From Verrucomicrobiales bacterium (lineage in GTDB: Bacteria; Verrucomicrobiota; Verrucomicrobiia; Verrucomicrobiales; DEV007): a stretch of 6,062 nt of DNA. A program made the position numbers and the translations under genes. The notes under the pieces are model-generated. The model saw only the letters and a list, made by a program, of their open reading frames with translations, ran no database searches and was not told where the DNA came from. This document shows, in pieces, positions 1 through 5,340 of the stretch. Positions within the stretch are counted from its first letter, which is position 1. The number at the start of each line of letters is the position of its first letter. The stretch spans positions 1 to 6,062 of the forward strand of contig JACETS010000157.1 of the NCBI GenBank assembly GCA_013911195.1, given 5' to 3'.

Positions 1-496
1 CAAGACTACTTCGCCAACTTCGAGCCTCAGCGGGGTCATTAATACCAGGCATCATTAGTGTTAATGAATAACCATCTCCATCGGCACTAACCGGCCAAGG
101 TCGACCATCATTATAGGAAACCTCTGAAATAATTGTGTTTACAGAATCTTGCAACACTATCCTTTCCCCTGCGTTAGATAATTTATTACTTCCATCATCC
201 TCTAAAAAAGATTGATCCAGCAAAGACGCATTTTCCAATAAGCCATATCTTTTGGTAAAGGCCTCAATATTAGAGGGTATCACTAACCGTTCACTAGGTG
301 CCAATAAAGTCCCGGAAGGAATAATGAATTCAATTCCATTGGTAAATTTTATGTCACTTAAATCTATAGTTCTGGACTCACTAATATTGAATAACTCAAT
401 CCACTCGAACATTGAAGCATCATTGAAACCCAAAGCCACTTCCTCGTCATTCGGAGGATTGGGATTATAATGAATTTCACTTATGACAAGATTTTC
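1..496 (-). other. Lamin-tail domain 4 (residues 1593 to window edge)
   Basis: It reads NLVISEIHYNPNPPNDEE (1594-1611), FEWIELFNIS, IDLSDIKFTNGIEFIIPSGTLLAPSERLVIPSN, LEDDGSNKLSNAGERIVLQD, ISEVSYNDGRPWPVSADGDGYSLTL and PGINDPAEARSWRSSL. The closing DGDGYSLTL/W-SS signature has just been reached at the window edge, so this domain is nearly complete. The protein may end soon after, or carry further domains or a C-terminal sorting signal that cannot be seen. Confidence 0.85.
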
Positions 497-3400
497 TGGA
501 CCTGCAGGATCAATTGTTCCACTTCCAGTAATTGAATAATTGGCAGAACCAATTAATTCACCCCCAAAACCAATTCCTTCTAATGTATATTCATTCAAAC
601 CTGATTTGACCGGCAAATCGACTTCCCATGTGTTATCATCAATCCACCTTAAATCAAGACCCCTTTCAGTTCCCGCTAATCTGATATAACGAACATCAAC
701 CCAAGCATCACCTCGAACTGAAACATTAGATTCATTTGTACTTGATCCACTAGCACTACTGACTTTGAAAGAAACTTTAGAGACAGCATTATCCACAAGT
801 CTTCTGACATGACTTGATCTTGATCGAATATAGCTGGAATAACCATTTAGATTTTCTTGAAGAAATTCAGTATAATGCTGCAACCATTGGGTCATGTATT
901 CAGAATTAAATGCATTTTCTATTATATCGAGTAAATGGCCATAATAAGCGCGCTCGTACTCAGGACCGATTCCGATTAAACGGTTTAAATCAGTACTAGG
1001 CGTTACCCCGGATGTTGCACTATTAGTAAAAGTGAAATCCATGTCCCATGGAAAATACATTGCCTTACCATCCGTAGGCCTAATGTAGAATATCGCGTTA
1101 TGCCATGCTCCACTTCCATGAGTTGAATAGTTGTCCCCGATTCCACCAAGATTTTGTACAGCAAAAGATCTCAACCATTGATCAACATCAACAACTTCCT
1201 CAATTGAATCTCGATAGGCTTGGCCAGACAAACCCATTGTGGTTAGTAATTTGATTAATCCGGAGTAATCATCAGCATCACGGTTATTTTTTATTAACCA
1301 ATGCCAACGATAAAGTTCCTTATCGTCTCCTCCTTGATTACGCATTTGAACACCAACCACCCCATCAGGTTGAGGTAACTTTAAACCCTCTCTTCCTCCG
1401 TTAGTACTATTAGGGTGATAAATTAACTCAAACTCAAACATTTGACCGTCTGTACCATTATCAATCGCATTGTCTAACCATTCACTATCATATCTAGACT
1501 TCATCAAAATACCGGAAGTAGCTCGATTGGATCTTGGTTGGATCACCCATGCAATATCATCATACATTCCCGGTATTTTACCTGCTCTAGTAACAACATG
1601 CTTTATCATAATTTCACGCTGACTGGATCTATCTATGGCTATTGATTGGTGAGCTCCTAAAAATTTATTATCTGCAGGGAACCTTATATTAAAACCAACT
1701 CTACTCTCATTAGACCTTCCCCGTTGACTGCTCTTCAACCTCACTGCGCATCCATAATAAATGATTTCATCATTATGAATAATAGTGCAAGGCAATCTAT
1801 CATTACTCATTACCTCAGTCACTTGGTGCATAAAATTAGCCTCTGAAATAGGCATGACAATTCTCAAATTAGTTGGATAAACTGATCCTGATTGAAGTTT
1901 AGATTTACCATCATCCCAAGGAATCATGGCTCTTGATTCCTTTCCATTCCTTGGAAAAAAGGATCTCGCGCCTAATGAGTCAATCGCTTCAATATAAAAC
2001 TGCGCTCTAGAATTCTTCGATTGACCTGGAATAGTTGCGCTATAATTGCCGTTAGCGCTGGCGGTCATTTCTATCTGACGGAAGTTTCCTTCGTTCACCG
2101 AATAGTGTAAAATAGCCTTGTCGACGCCATTAAAATCCTTGATTGTCGCACTTACTTTGGCTGCTTGATTTATTGCTGGAACCGCTGGGGAATGAATGGA
2201 ATTTTCGAAGTTAGGCCCCACGTTCTCTTCATAAATTGAATTCACTTTTCCAGGAGTACCTCCCCCATTTGGATCATCTATCGGAAGAATATCAGTGCGA
2301 GGAAGTCGATTAAAATAAAGCCTAGAATTAAGTTGGTTTGAACCTGATACCCAACGAGCACGGAAACTAATCCTATATTCTTTTGAAGAACTGATATTCG
2401 TATAACTATTACCAGATTTGAGAGTTGTTTCTGCACAGTTGTGCATATGTTCCGTCGAACCCGATGCCTTAAGCAGCATTACTTTATTTCCTGGAGATTC
2501 GGGATCTTGAACTATTTCAAAATGTCTTTGAGTTCCACGCATCCTCCAGAATTCAGCATTTCCAGAACTAAAATCACCATTCTGAATCAGTTCCTTGGCA
2601 GATCCCGTTTCTGGATTTTCTATAACACTGATATCATCAATAAGAATCTCTCCCTCGTCTAATAGTCCAAAAATAAATTCGTGATACCCTTGAGGATCAG
2701 ACCTTCCATTTATAGCTCGACCCGTTCTGACAAAAGTTTTCCATTCACCCCGGTGAGATTCGCTACTTGCAGACCAGGATTCAGCAAGAGCATTATCAGC
2801 GTAAGGGTTTGATAACTCCAAGCTTGACCCTCCTCCATCAGCTTTTTCTGGCCAACTTCCACCATCAAAGTAATGAACTTCATCAACTGGATTGCCAACT
2901 GAATCAACCAACTTAATCCGTTCTCCAGACCTTGATAAACGCCCTTTCAACCCGCCCATAATCCTAATGTCAGGATTAGCATTTCTGAGTTCTTCAGGCT
3001 CTTTAGACAATACTAGATATTCTCCAGGACTTAGAGTTGTTCCCTCAGGAAAAACAAAATCAAATCCATCATCAAACTTCCAGCCTTCAAGGTTAATGCT
3101 TTTTTCAAAGTGACGATTATAAATCTCTAACCATGTCCTATCCGAGGAACGAAATGGTTTACCTGGAATGAAAGGAGAGACCTCTTTTTCTGCCAAAAGC
3201 TGCATTCCAAACATCACATCACTGCTTCCAGGAGAACTTTGGTGAACTGAAACGGATATTCGGTTCAATCCGACCATCAGAACATCTTTAGAAATAATAA
3301 CAGGATCTTCAACTACAGCCTCTCCACCTCTTGATGCTCGGGTACTTGAGTTGATAATACCATTAGGCATTTTAAAGCGGTCCACTTCTTGTCCATTGAT

Positions 3401-5272
3401 ATAAAAAACAGCTCCATCATCAATTAAATGAATTAATTTAAGAGCATTGATTTGATCAATATCATTCTTGGTAAGATTGAAATCAGTCTCGAAAAAATAC
3501 GTGATAACCGGAGCTGCCGGATTCAGTGAAGGTCGGGTTATATTAGTACCCAGTGGAATTTCTTTAACCGTACTATCCCATCCAAGAGGCCCTATGCCAA
3601 ATTTCCAATCACCTCCGACGGCATGCGATTGATTATACCACTGAGAACCTAAGTCCGGCCCAGTTTCATTATATCTCCAAACTGCTCCCCAATCTAATAA
3701 AGGCACACTTTCATAAATTGCCTCTGTATCAGGAACAGCAGGCTCTGGTCTTGGATGGTACATGACCTCGTTGATGACAACATCTCTCTCAAAAGAAAAT
3801 TGATTGCTATTACCAAACGTTGAAGACGAAGGATAAAGCCAGTCTCCTCCATGTTCTTCAGATCGTCCTCTTAATCTTCGAGTAACCCTTTTAGCATCTA
3901 TTAGCTTACCTGATGGATCAAAAAGAAATAACCTATCATCGTTATTTGGAGCAAAACCCAAATCTTTATCTGAAAAAGTTATAAACCCACCTTTTTGGAT
4001 AACTCCTGAATTTATTGAGTAAATACCACCATCTGATAGTACAATTTGATAGCCTGATAAGGGAATATCCTCAGCAGTAACATTTTTCATTTCCAAAATG
4101 AATCCACCCTCATTGTCATGTGATGAAAACTCATTAAAGACCAATGTTTCTCTTGGGGCACTAGGGTCTGGAGGCTCTTCAACTAAAGTTAATCGCAACC
4201 CAAACATAACATCCGAACTACCAGAATTTGCTTGATGAACCTCAACAGAGATTGTGTTAACACCAACAACTAAAGACGTTGCCGGAATACCAACAGGGTC
4301 AGTTAAGTCGGGATCAGAACCTCTCTCGGCACGAGTCTCAGAGTTAACGTCACCAGCGGGCATTTTATGTCGAAAAACTTCCTCACCATTAATATAAACA
4401 ATGCCGCCATCGTCAAAGAGATGCTCAATTTTAAGCTCGGACAAATTATCAATCTGGGACTGACTTAAATTAAAATCATGCTCAAAGTAATAAGTCATGA
4501 CATAAGGATCATTTAATATTGGTCTTGTAAGCTCAGTCCCTAGAGGAGCTTCAGGAGGAGAAGTATCCCAACCTAACAAACCTGATCCCGATTTCCAATT
4601 ACCTCCCAAGGAATGCTTTATATTCGCCCAATCACTTTCTAGATCCTCTTTCTCATTATACCTCCAAACTGAATCCCAATTAATGAGCATTGTTTCGATT
4701 TTTACAGGAGGCGCTCCCGCGAGCGGAAAATTCGGCAATCCCGGAGTCCCTCCAACACTCCTCGAAGCAACCCAATTATCAGGATCCGACCATGCTGTTT
4801 CCTGGTTAAGCTTCGCCAAAGTTACTCCTGCCCCATCAGGACCTATAGGCCAATCTCCTGAGTCATCATAAACCAGTCTATCCATAAGCCTACCATCCCT
4901 ATCCTCTATACTTAAAGACTCACCTCCATTATCTAATGATCCAGTGAACGGACCCAAAACCTCTTTACCGGACATATTCGGTTTACTAGGATCCTGAGCA
5001 ATTAGAATAAAACCGTGCCCCTTAACAACTGTACCTTCGGGAAAATTAAAATCGACACCACCTCTTATTCTCCAACCCGAGACATCAACGTTAACCCCAT
5101 TAAGATTGTGAAATTCAATCCATTCCGAATCTTTTGCATCATCCGCAGGATTATAGTGTATCTCATTGAAAACAAGTATACTATCCGCCGTTTTACTGGC
5201 AAGACTTGTACTCTGCTGAATTAAGAAACTACCAATTAAAGAGAGAAAAAAACGAAATCGATTTCGCATCAT
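1..5272 (-). CDS. Giant secreted lamin-tail / jelly-roll / CotH-kinase-like protein (3' end beyond window)
   Basis: One open frame of 1757 codons with no stop; the C-terminus lies beyond base 1. Two adjacent ATGs (5272 and 5269) can start it. Both precede a signal peptide: basic RNRFR, hydrophobic residues 8-18, and a likely cleavage after SLA at about residue 25. No Shine-Dalgarno motif is visible upstream (AACTTCACTCT). Domains by residue: lamin-tail 1 (31-181), jelly-roll A (196-361), lamin-tail-like 2 (372-490), split lamin-tail 3 (496-512 and 707-843), jelly-roll B (525-692), CBM-like jelly roll (about 845-990), Ig/FN3-like (1014-1105), CotH-kinase-like (about 1130-1500), Ig-like (1501-1590), lamin-tail 4 (1593 to edge). 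Only three cysteines are present (946, 1162, 1175), which fits an exported protein. The family is common in Verrucomicrobiota and Planctomycetota and is usually annotated 'lamin tail domain-containing' or 'CotH kinase family' protein. Its role is unproven; an adhesive or scaffold protein with a phosphotransferase module is inferred. It lies 68 bp downstream of the DUF1501 gene. Confidence 0.93.
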   Translation of the reverse strand, partial: MMRNRFRFFLSLIGSFLIQQSTSLASKTADSILVFNEIHYNPADDAKDSEWIEFHNLNGVNVDVSGWRIRGGVDFNFPEGTVVKGHGFILIAQDPSKPNMSGKEVLGPFTGSLDNGGESLSIEDRDGRLMDRLVYDDSGDWPIGPDGAGVTLAKLNQETAWSDPDNWVASRSVGGTPGLPNFPLAGAPPVKIETMLINWDSVWRYNEKEDLESDWANIKHSLGGNWKSGSGLLGWDTSPPEAPLGTELTRPILNDPYVMTYYFEHDFNLSQSQIDNLSELKIEHLFDDGGIVYINGEEVFRHKMPAGDVNSETRAERGSDPDLTDPVGIPATSLVVGVNTISVEVHQANSGSSDVMFGLRLTLVEEPPDPSAPRETLVFNEFSSHDNEGGFILEMKNVTAEDIPLSGYQIVLSDGGIYSINSGVIQKGGFITFSDKDLGFAPNNDDRLFLFDPSGKLIDAKRVTRRLRGRSEEHGGDWLYPSSSTFGNSNQFSFERDVVINEVMYHPRPEPAVPDTEAIYESVPLLDWGAVWRYNETGPDLGSQWYNQSHAVGGDWKFGIGPLGWDSTVKEIPLGTNITRPSLNPAAPVITYFFETDFNLTKNDIDQINALKLIHLIDDGAVFYINGQEVDRFKMPNGIINSSTRASRGGEAVVEDPVIISKDVLMVGLNRISVSVHQSSPGSSDVMFGMQLLAEKEVSPFIPGKPFRSSDRTWLEIYNRHFEKSINLEGWKFDDGFDFVFPEGTTLSPGEYLVLSKEPEELRNANPDIRIMGGLKGRLSRSGERIKLVDSVGNPVDEVHYFDGGSWPEKADGGGSSLELSNPYADNALAESWSASSESHRGEWKTFVRTGRAINGRSDPQGYHEFIFGLLDEGEILIDDISVIENPETGSAKELIQNGDFSSGNAEFWRMRGTQRHFEIVQDPESPGNKVMLLKASGSTEHMHNCAETTLKSGNSYTNISSSKEYRISFRARWVSGSNQLNSRLYFNRLPRTDILPIDDPNGGGTPGKVNSIYEENVGPNFENSIHSPAVPAINQAAKVSATIKDFNGVDKAILHYSVNEGNFRQIEMTASANGNYSATIPGQSKNSRAQFYIEAIDSLGARSFFPRNGKESRAMIPWDDGKSKLQSGSVYPTNLRIVMPISEANFMHQVTEVMSNDRLPCTIIHNDEIIYYGCAVRLKSSQRGRSNESRVGFNIRFPADNKFLGAHQSIAIDRSSQREIMIKHVVTRAGKIPGMYDDIAWVIQPRSNRATSGILMKSRYDSEWLDNAIDNGTDGQMFEFELIYHPNSTNGGREGLKLPQPDGVVGVQMRNQGGDDKELYRWHWLIKNNRDADDYSGLIKLLTTMGLSGQAYRDSIEEVVDVDQWLRSFAVQNLGGIGDNYSTHGSGAWHNAIFYIRPTDGKAMYFPWDMDFTFTNSATSGVTPSTDLNRLIGIGPEYERAYYGHLLDIIENAFNSEYMTQWLQHYTEFLQENLNGYSSYIRSRSSHVRRLVDNAVSKVSFKVSSASGSSTNESNVSVRGDAWVDVRYIRLAGTERGLDLRWIDDNTWEVDLPVKSGLNEYTLEGIGFGGELIGSANYSITGSGTIDPAGPENLVISEIHYNPNPPNDEEVALGFNDASMFEWIELFNISESRTIDLSDIKFTNGIEFIIPSGTLLAPSERLVIPSNIEAFTKRYGLLENASLLDQSFLEDDGSNKLSNAGERIVLQDSVNTIISEVSYNDGRPWPVSADGDGYSLTLMMPGINDPAEARSWRSSL
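503..772 (-). other. Second Ig-like domain (residues about 1501-1590)
   Basis: Residues SFKVSSASGSSTNESNVSVRGDAW (1501-1524), VRYIRLAG, LRWIDDNTWEVDLPVKSGLNEYTLEGIGFGGELIGSANYSIT form a beta-rich linker with the TW-VDLPVKSGLN-YTLEG pattern. This pattern often follows CotH modules in secreted proteins of this type. It bridges the kinase-like domain and lamin-tail domain 4. The fold is inferred from the strand pattern only. Confidence 0.55.
773..1885 (-). other. CotH-kinase-like domain (residues about 1130-1500)
   Basis: CotH proteins are atypical protein kinases first known from the Bacillus spore coat. The C-lobe pattern is clear: VDQWLRSFAVQNLGGIGDNYSTHGSGAWHN (residues 1363-1392) followed by MYFPWDMDFTF (1405-1415). 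In the family, an Asp-Asn before HN-x-Y and the PWD-x-D motif supply catalytic and metal-binding acids, so D1380, N1392, D1410 and D1412 are the candidates by inference. Upstream, YGCAVRLKSSQRGRSN (1173-1188), FNIRFPADNKFLG (1194-1206) and HVVTRAGKIPGMYDDI (1225-1240) resemble the N-lobe of verrucomicrobial CotH-like proteins. The exact ATP-binding lysine could not be assigned. C1162 and C1175 lie on adjacent predicted strands. Activity, substrate and even catalytic competence are unknown. Confidence 0.75.
1958..2233 (-). other. Ig/FN3-like domain (residues about 1014-1105)
   Basis: Features are SIHSPAVPAINQAAKVSATIKDFNGVDKAILHY (1025-1057), YSVNEGNFRQIEM, NGNYSATIPGQ and RAQFYIEAIDSLGARSFFP. 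This is the pattern of the Ig/FN3-like linker that precedes CotH-type domains in this protein class: paired aliphatic strands, D-NGV, a GNY-ATIPGQ turn, and a Y-I-A-DS-G closing strand. It probably positions the kinase-like domain. Confidence 0.65.
2303..2740 (-). other. CBM-like jelly-roll region (residues about 845-990)
   Basis: The region includes YHEFIFGLLDEGEILIDDISVIE (863-885) followed by KELIQNGDFSSGNAEFWRMRG (893-913) and later YRISFRARWVSG (966-977). 'NGDFSSG---FW' and 'ILIDDISV' are the entry and exit strands of CBM4/9-type or F5/8-type beta-sandwich domains. Here the DDISV strand comes before the NGDF strand, so it may belong to a preceding domain whose N-terminus merges with lamin-tail 3. 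A carbohydrate-binding role is a fold-based guess. It contains C946, the only cysteine outside the CotH region. Confidence 0.45.
2744..3154 (-). other. Main part of lamin-tail domain 3 (residues 707-843)
   Basis: After repeat B the lamin-tail fold resumes with TWLEIYNRH, INLEGWKF, DFVFPEGTTLSPGEYLVLSK, GLKGRLSRSGERIKLVD, VDEVHYFDGGSWPEKADGGGSSLEL and NPYADNALAESWSASSESHRGEW. Motif order and spacing match domain 1 from its EWIEF strand onward, but the entry strand is missing here and lies upstream of repeat B. Confidence 0.75.
3197..3700 (-). repeat. Jelly-roll module, repeat B (residues 525-692)
   Basis: Second copy of the duplicated module (partner at 4190-4687). It aligns end to end with only small gaps: VWRYNE (531-536), GGDWKFG (553-559), PLGWD (562-566), LGTNITRP (574-581), IDDGAVFYINGQEVDRFKMP (617-636), VSVHQ (674-678) and SSDVMFG (683-689). 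By eye about half the residues are identical to repeat A. Identical residues often use different codons: SSDVMFG is AGT TCG GAT GTT ATG TTT GGG in A and AGC AGT GAT GTG ATG TTT GGA in B. This indicates an old duplication rather than recent gene conversion. Confidence 0.8.
3737..3787 (-). other. First strand of lamin-tail domain 3 (residues 496-512), separated from the rest
   Basis: The stretch RDVVINEVMYHPRPEP matches the entry strand of the bacterial lamin-tail fold (compare ILVFNEIHYNPAD at residue 32 and LVISEIHYNPNP at residue 1595). The expected next element, an EWIELYN-like strand, does not follow. Jelly-roll repeat B intervenes, and the element appears only at TWLEIYNRH, residues 713-721. 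Confidence 0.6.
3803..4159 (-). other. Lamin-tail-like domain 2 (residues 372-490), divergent
   Basis: It starts TLVFNEFSSHDNEGGFILEMKN and continues LSGYQIVLSDGG, GGFITFSDKDLGF, NNDDRLFLFDPSGK and GDWLYP. The strand order (NE entry strand, L-SGY, GGF-I-FSD, DDRLFLFD) follows a lamin-tail domain. However, the usual EWIEL and FP-GT motifs are replaced by FILEM and INSGVIQ. It is shorter than the other copies and is called by analogy with its neighbours. Confidence 0.6.
4190..4687 (-). repeat. Jelly-roll module, repeat A (residues 196-361)
   Basis: First copy of an internal protein duplication; the partner is at 3197-3700. Key points are W199, VWRYNE (202-207), GGNWKSG (223-229), LLGWD (232-236), LGTELTRP (244-251), the FDDGGIVYINGEEVFRHKMP block (286-305), VEVHQ (343-347) and SSDVMFG (352-358). 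The DDG-V-YINGEEV-R-MP and VHQ-SSD signatures are those of a galactose-binding-like beta-sandwich that is frequent in Verrucomicrobiota, Planctomycetota and Bacteroidota secreted proteins. The ligand is unknown; carbohydrate binding is inferred from the fold only. Confidence 0.8.
4730..5182 (-). other. Lamin-tail domain 1 (residues 31-181)
   Basis: It opens with ILVFNEIHYNP and continues with EWIEFHN, VSGWRI, FNFPEGTVV and GFILIAQDP. It then has the GPFTGSLDNGGE turn and closes with the DGAGVTL and WSDPDNWVAS signature followed by GGTPG. This is the bacterial lamin-tail (LTD) immunoglobulin-like fold found in many surface and extracellular proteins. It is the most canonical of the four copies here. 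Binding role unknown; such domains are usually taken as adhesive or structural. Confidence 0.85.
5198..5272 (-). other. Signal peptide of the giant protein
   Basis: Residues 1-25 have a short basic n-region (R3, R5, R7), a hydrophobic core FFLSLIGSFLI (8-18), and a polar c-region ending S-L-A before S26. This is a Sec-type signal peptide. No lipobox cysteine is present, so the protein is not a lipoprotein. The first lamin-tail strand begins at about residue 31, leaving a mature N-terminus of only about five residues before the first domain. Confidence 0.8.
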
Positions 5273-5340
5273 AGAGTGAAGTTTTAGATATTAATCACGT
5301 GATTGTAATTAAAATCATCTCAAGATTCGAGAAATAAAAT
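5273..5340 (-). other. 68-bp spacer between the two genes
   Basis: This is the only non-coding DNA in the window. In transcription order it holds an A/T-rich start, a weak 15-nt hairpin at 5318-5332 (six pairs including one G-U, three-base loop) followed by GATTTTAATT, a perfect 12-bp palindrome, and AACTTCACTCT before ATGATG. There is no strong GC-rich terminator stem, no clear -35/-10 pair at 16-18 bp spacing and no Shine-Dalgarno motif. Co-transcription of the two genes with some attenuation or RNA processing is plausible. Confidence 0.7.
5293..5304. promoter_or_regulatory. Perfect 12-bp palindrome AATCACGTGATT
   Basis: AATCACGTGATT is its own reverse complement and lies 20 bp upstream of the first ATG of the giant gene. 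Its CACGTG core and position would suit the operator of a dimeric regulator. A perfect 12-mer could also arise by chance in a window this size, though it is unusual in a 68-bp spacer. No known regulator is assigned. Confidence 0.3.

Noticed and set aside
252..470. Plus-strand open frame of 72 codons
   Set aside because: Lies wholly opposite lamin-tail domain 4 of the giant gene, which has family motifs in this stretch. The plus-strand product has no recognisable motif.
2441..3113. Plus-strand open frames at 2441-2662 and 2892-3113, and a second minus-strand frame at 2710-2907
   Set aside because: All overlap the continuous minus-strand frame, which carries domain motifs here. They are shadows without motifs or start signals.
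4683..5224. Plus-strand open frames at 4683-4871 and 5015-5224
   Set aside because: Antisense to lamin-tail domain 1 and to the signal peptide region, whose minus-strand translation is clearly family-like.
5318..5332. Hairpin TCTCGAATCTTGAGA after the DUF1501 stop as an intrinsic terminator
   Set aside because: The stem has only six pairs including a G-U, low G+C, a three-base loop and an interrupted T-tract. It is too weak to call a terminator, though mild attenuation is possible.
5273..5340. Sigma-70-type promoter in the spacer
   Set aside because: A TAATAT and a TTGAGA occur, but about 24 bp apart. No pair with 16-18 bp spacing was found.
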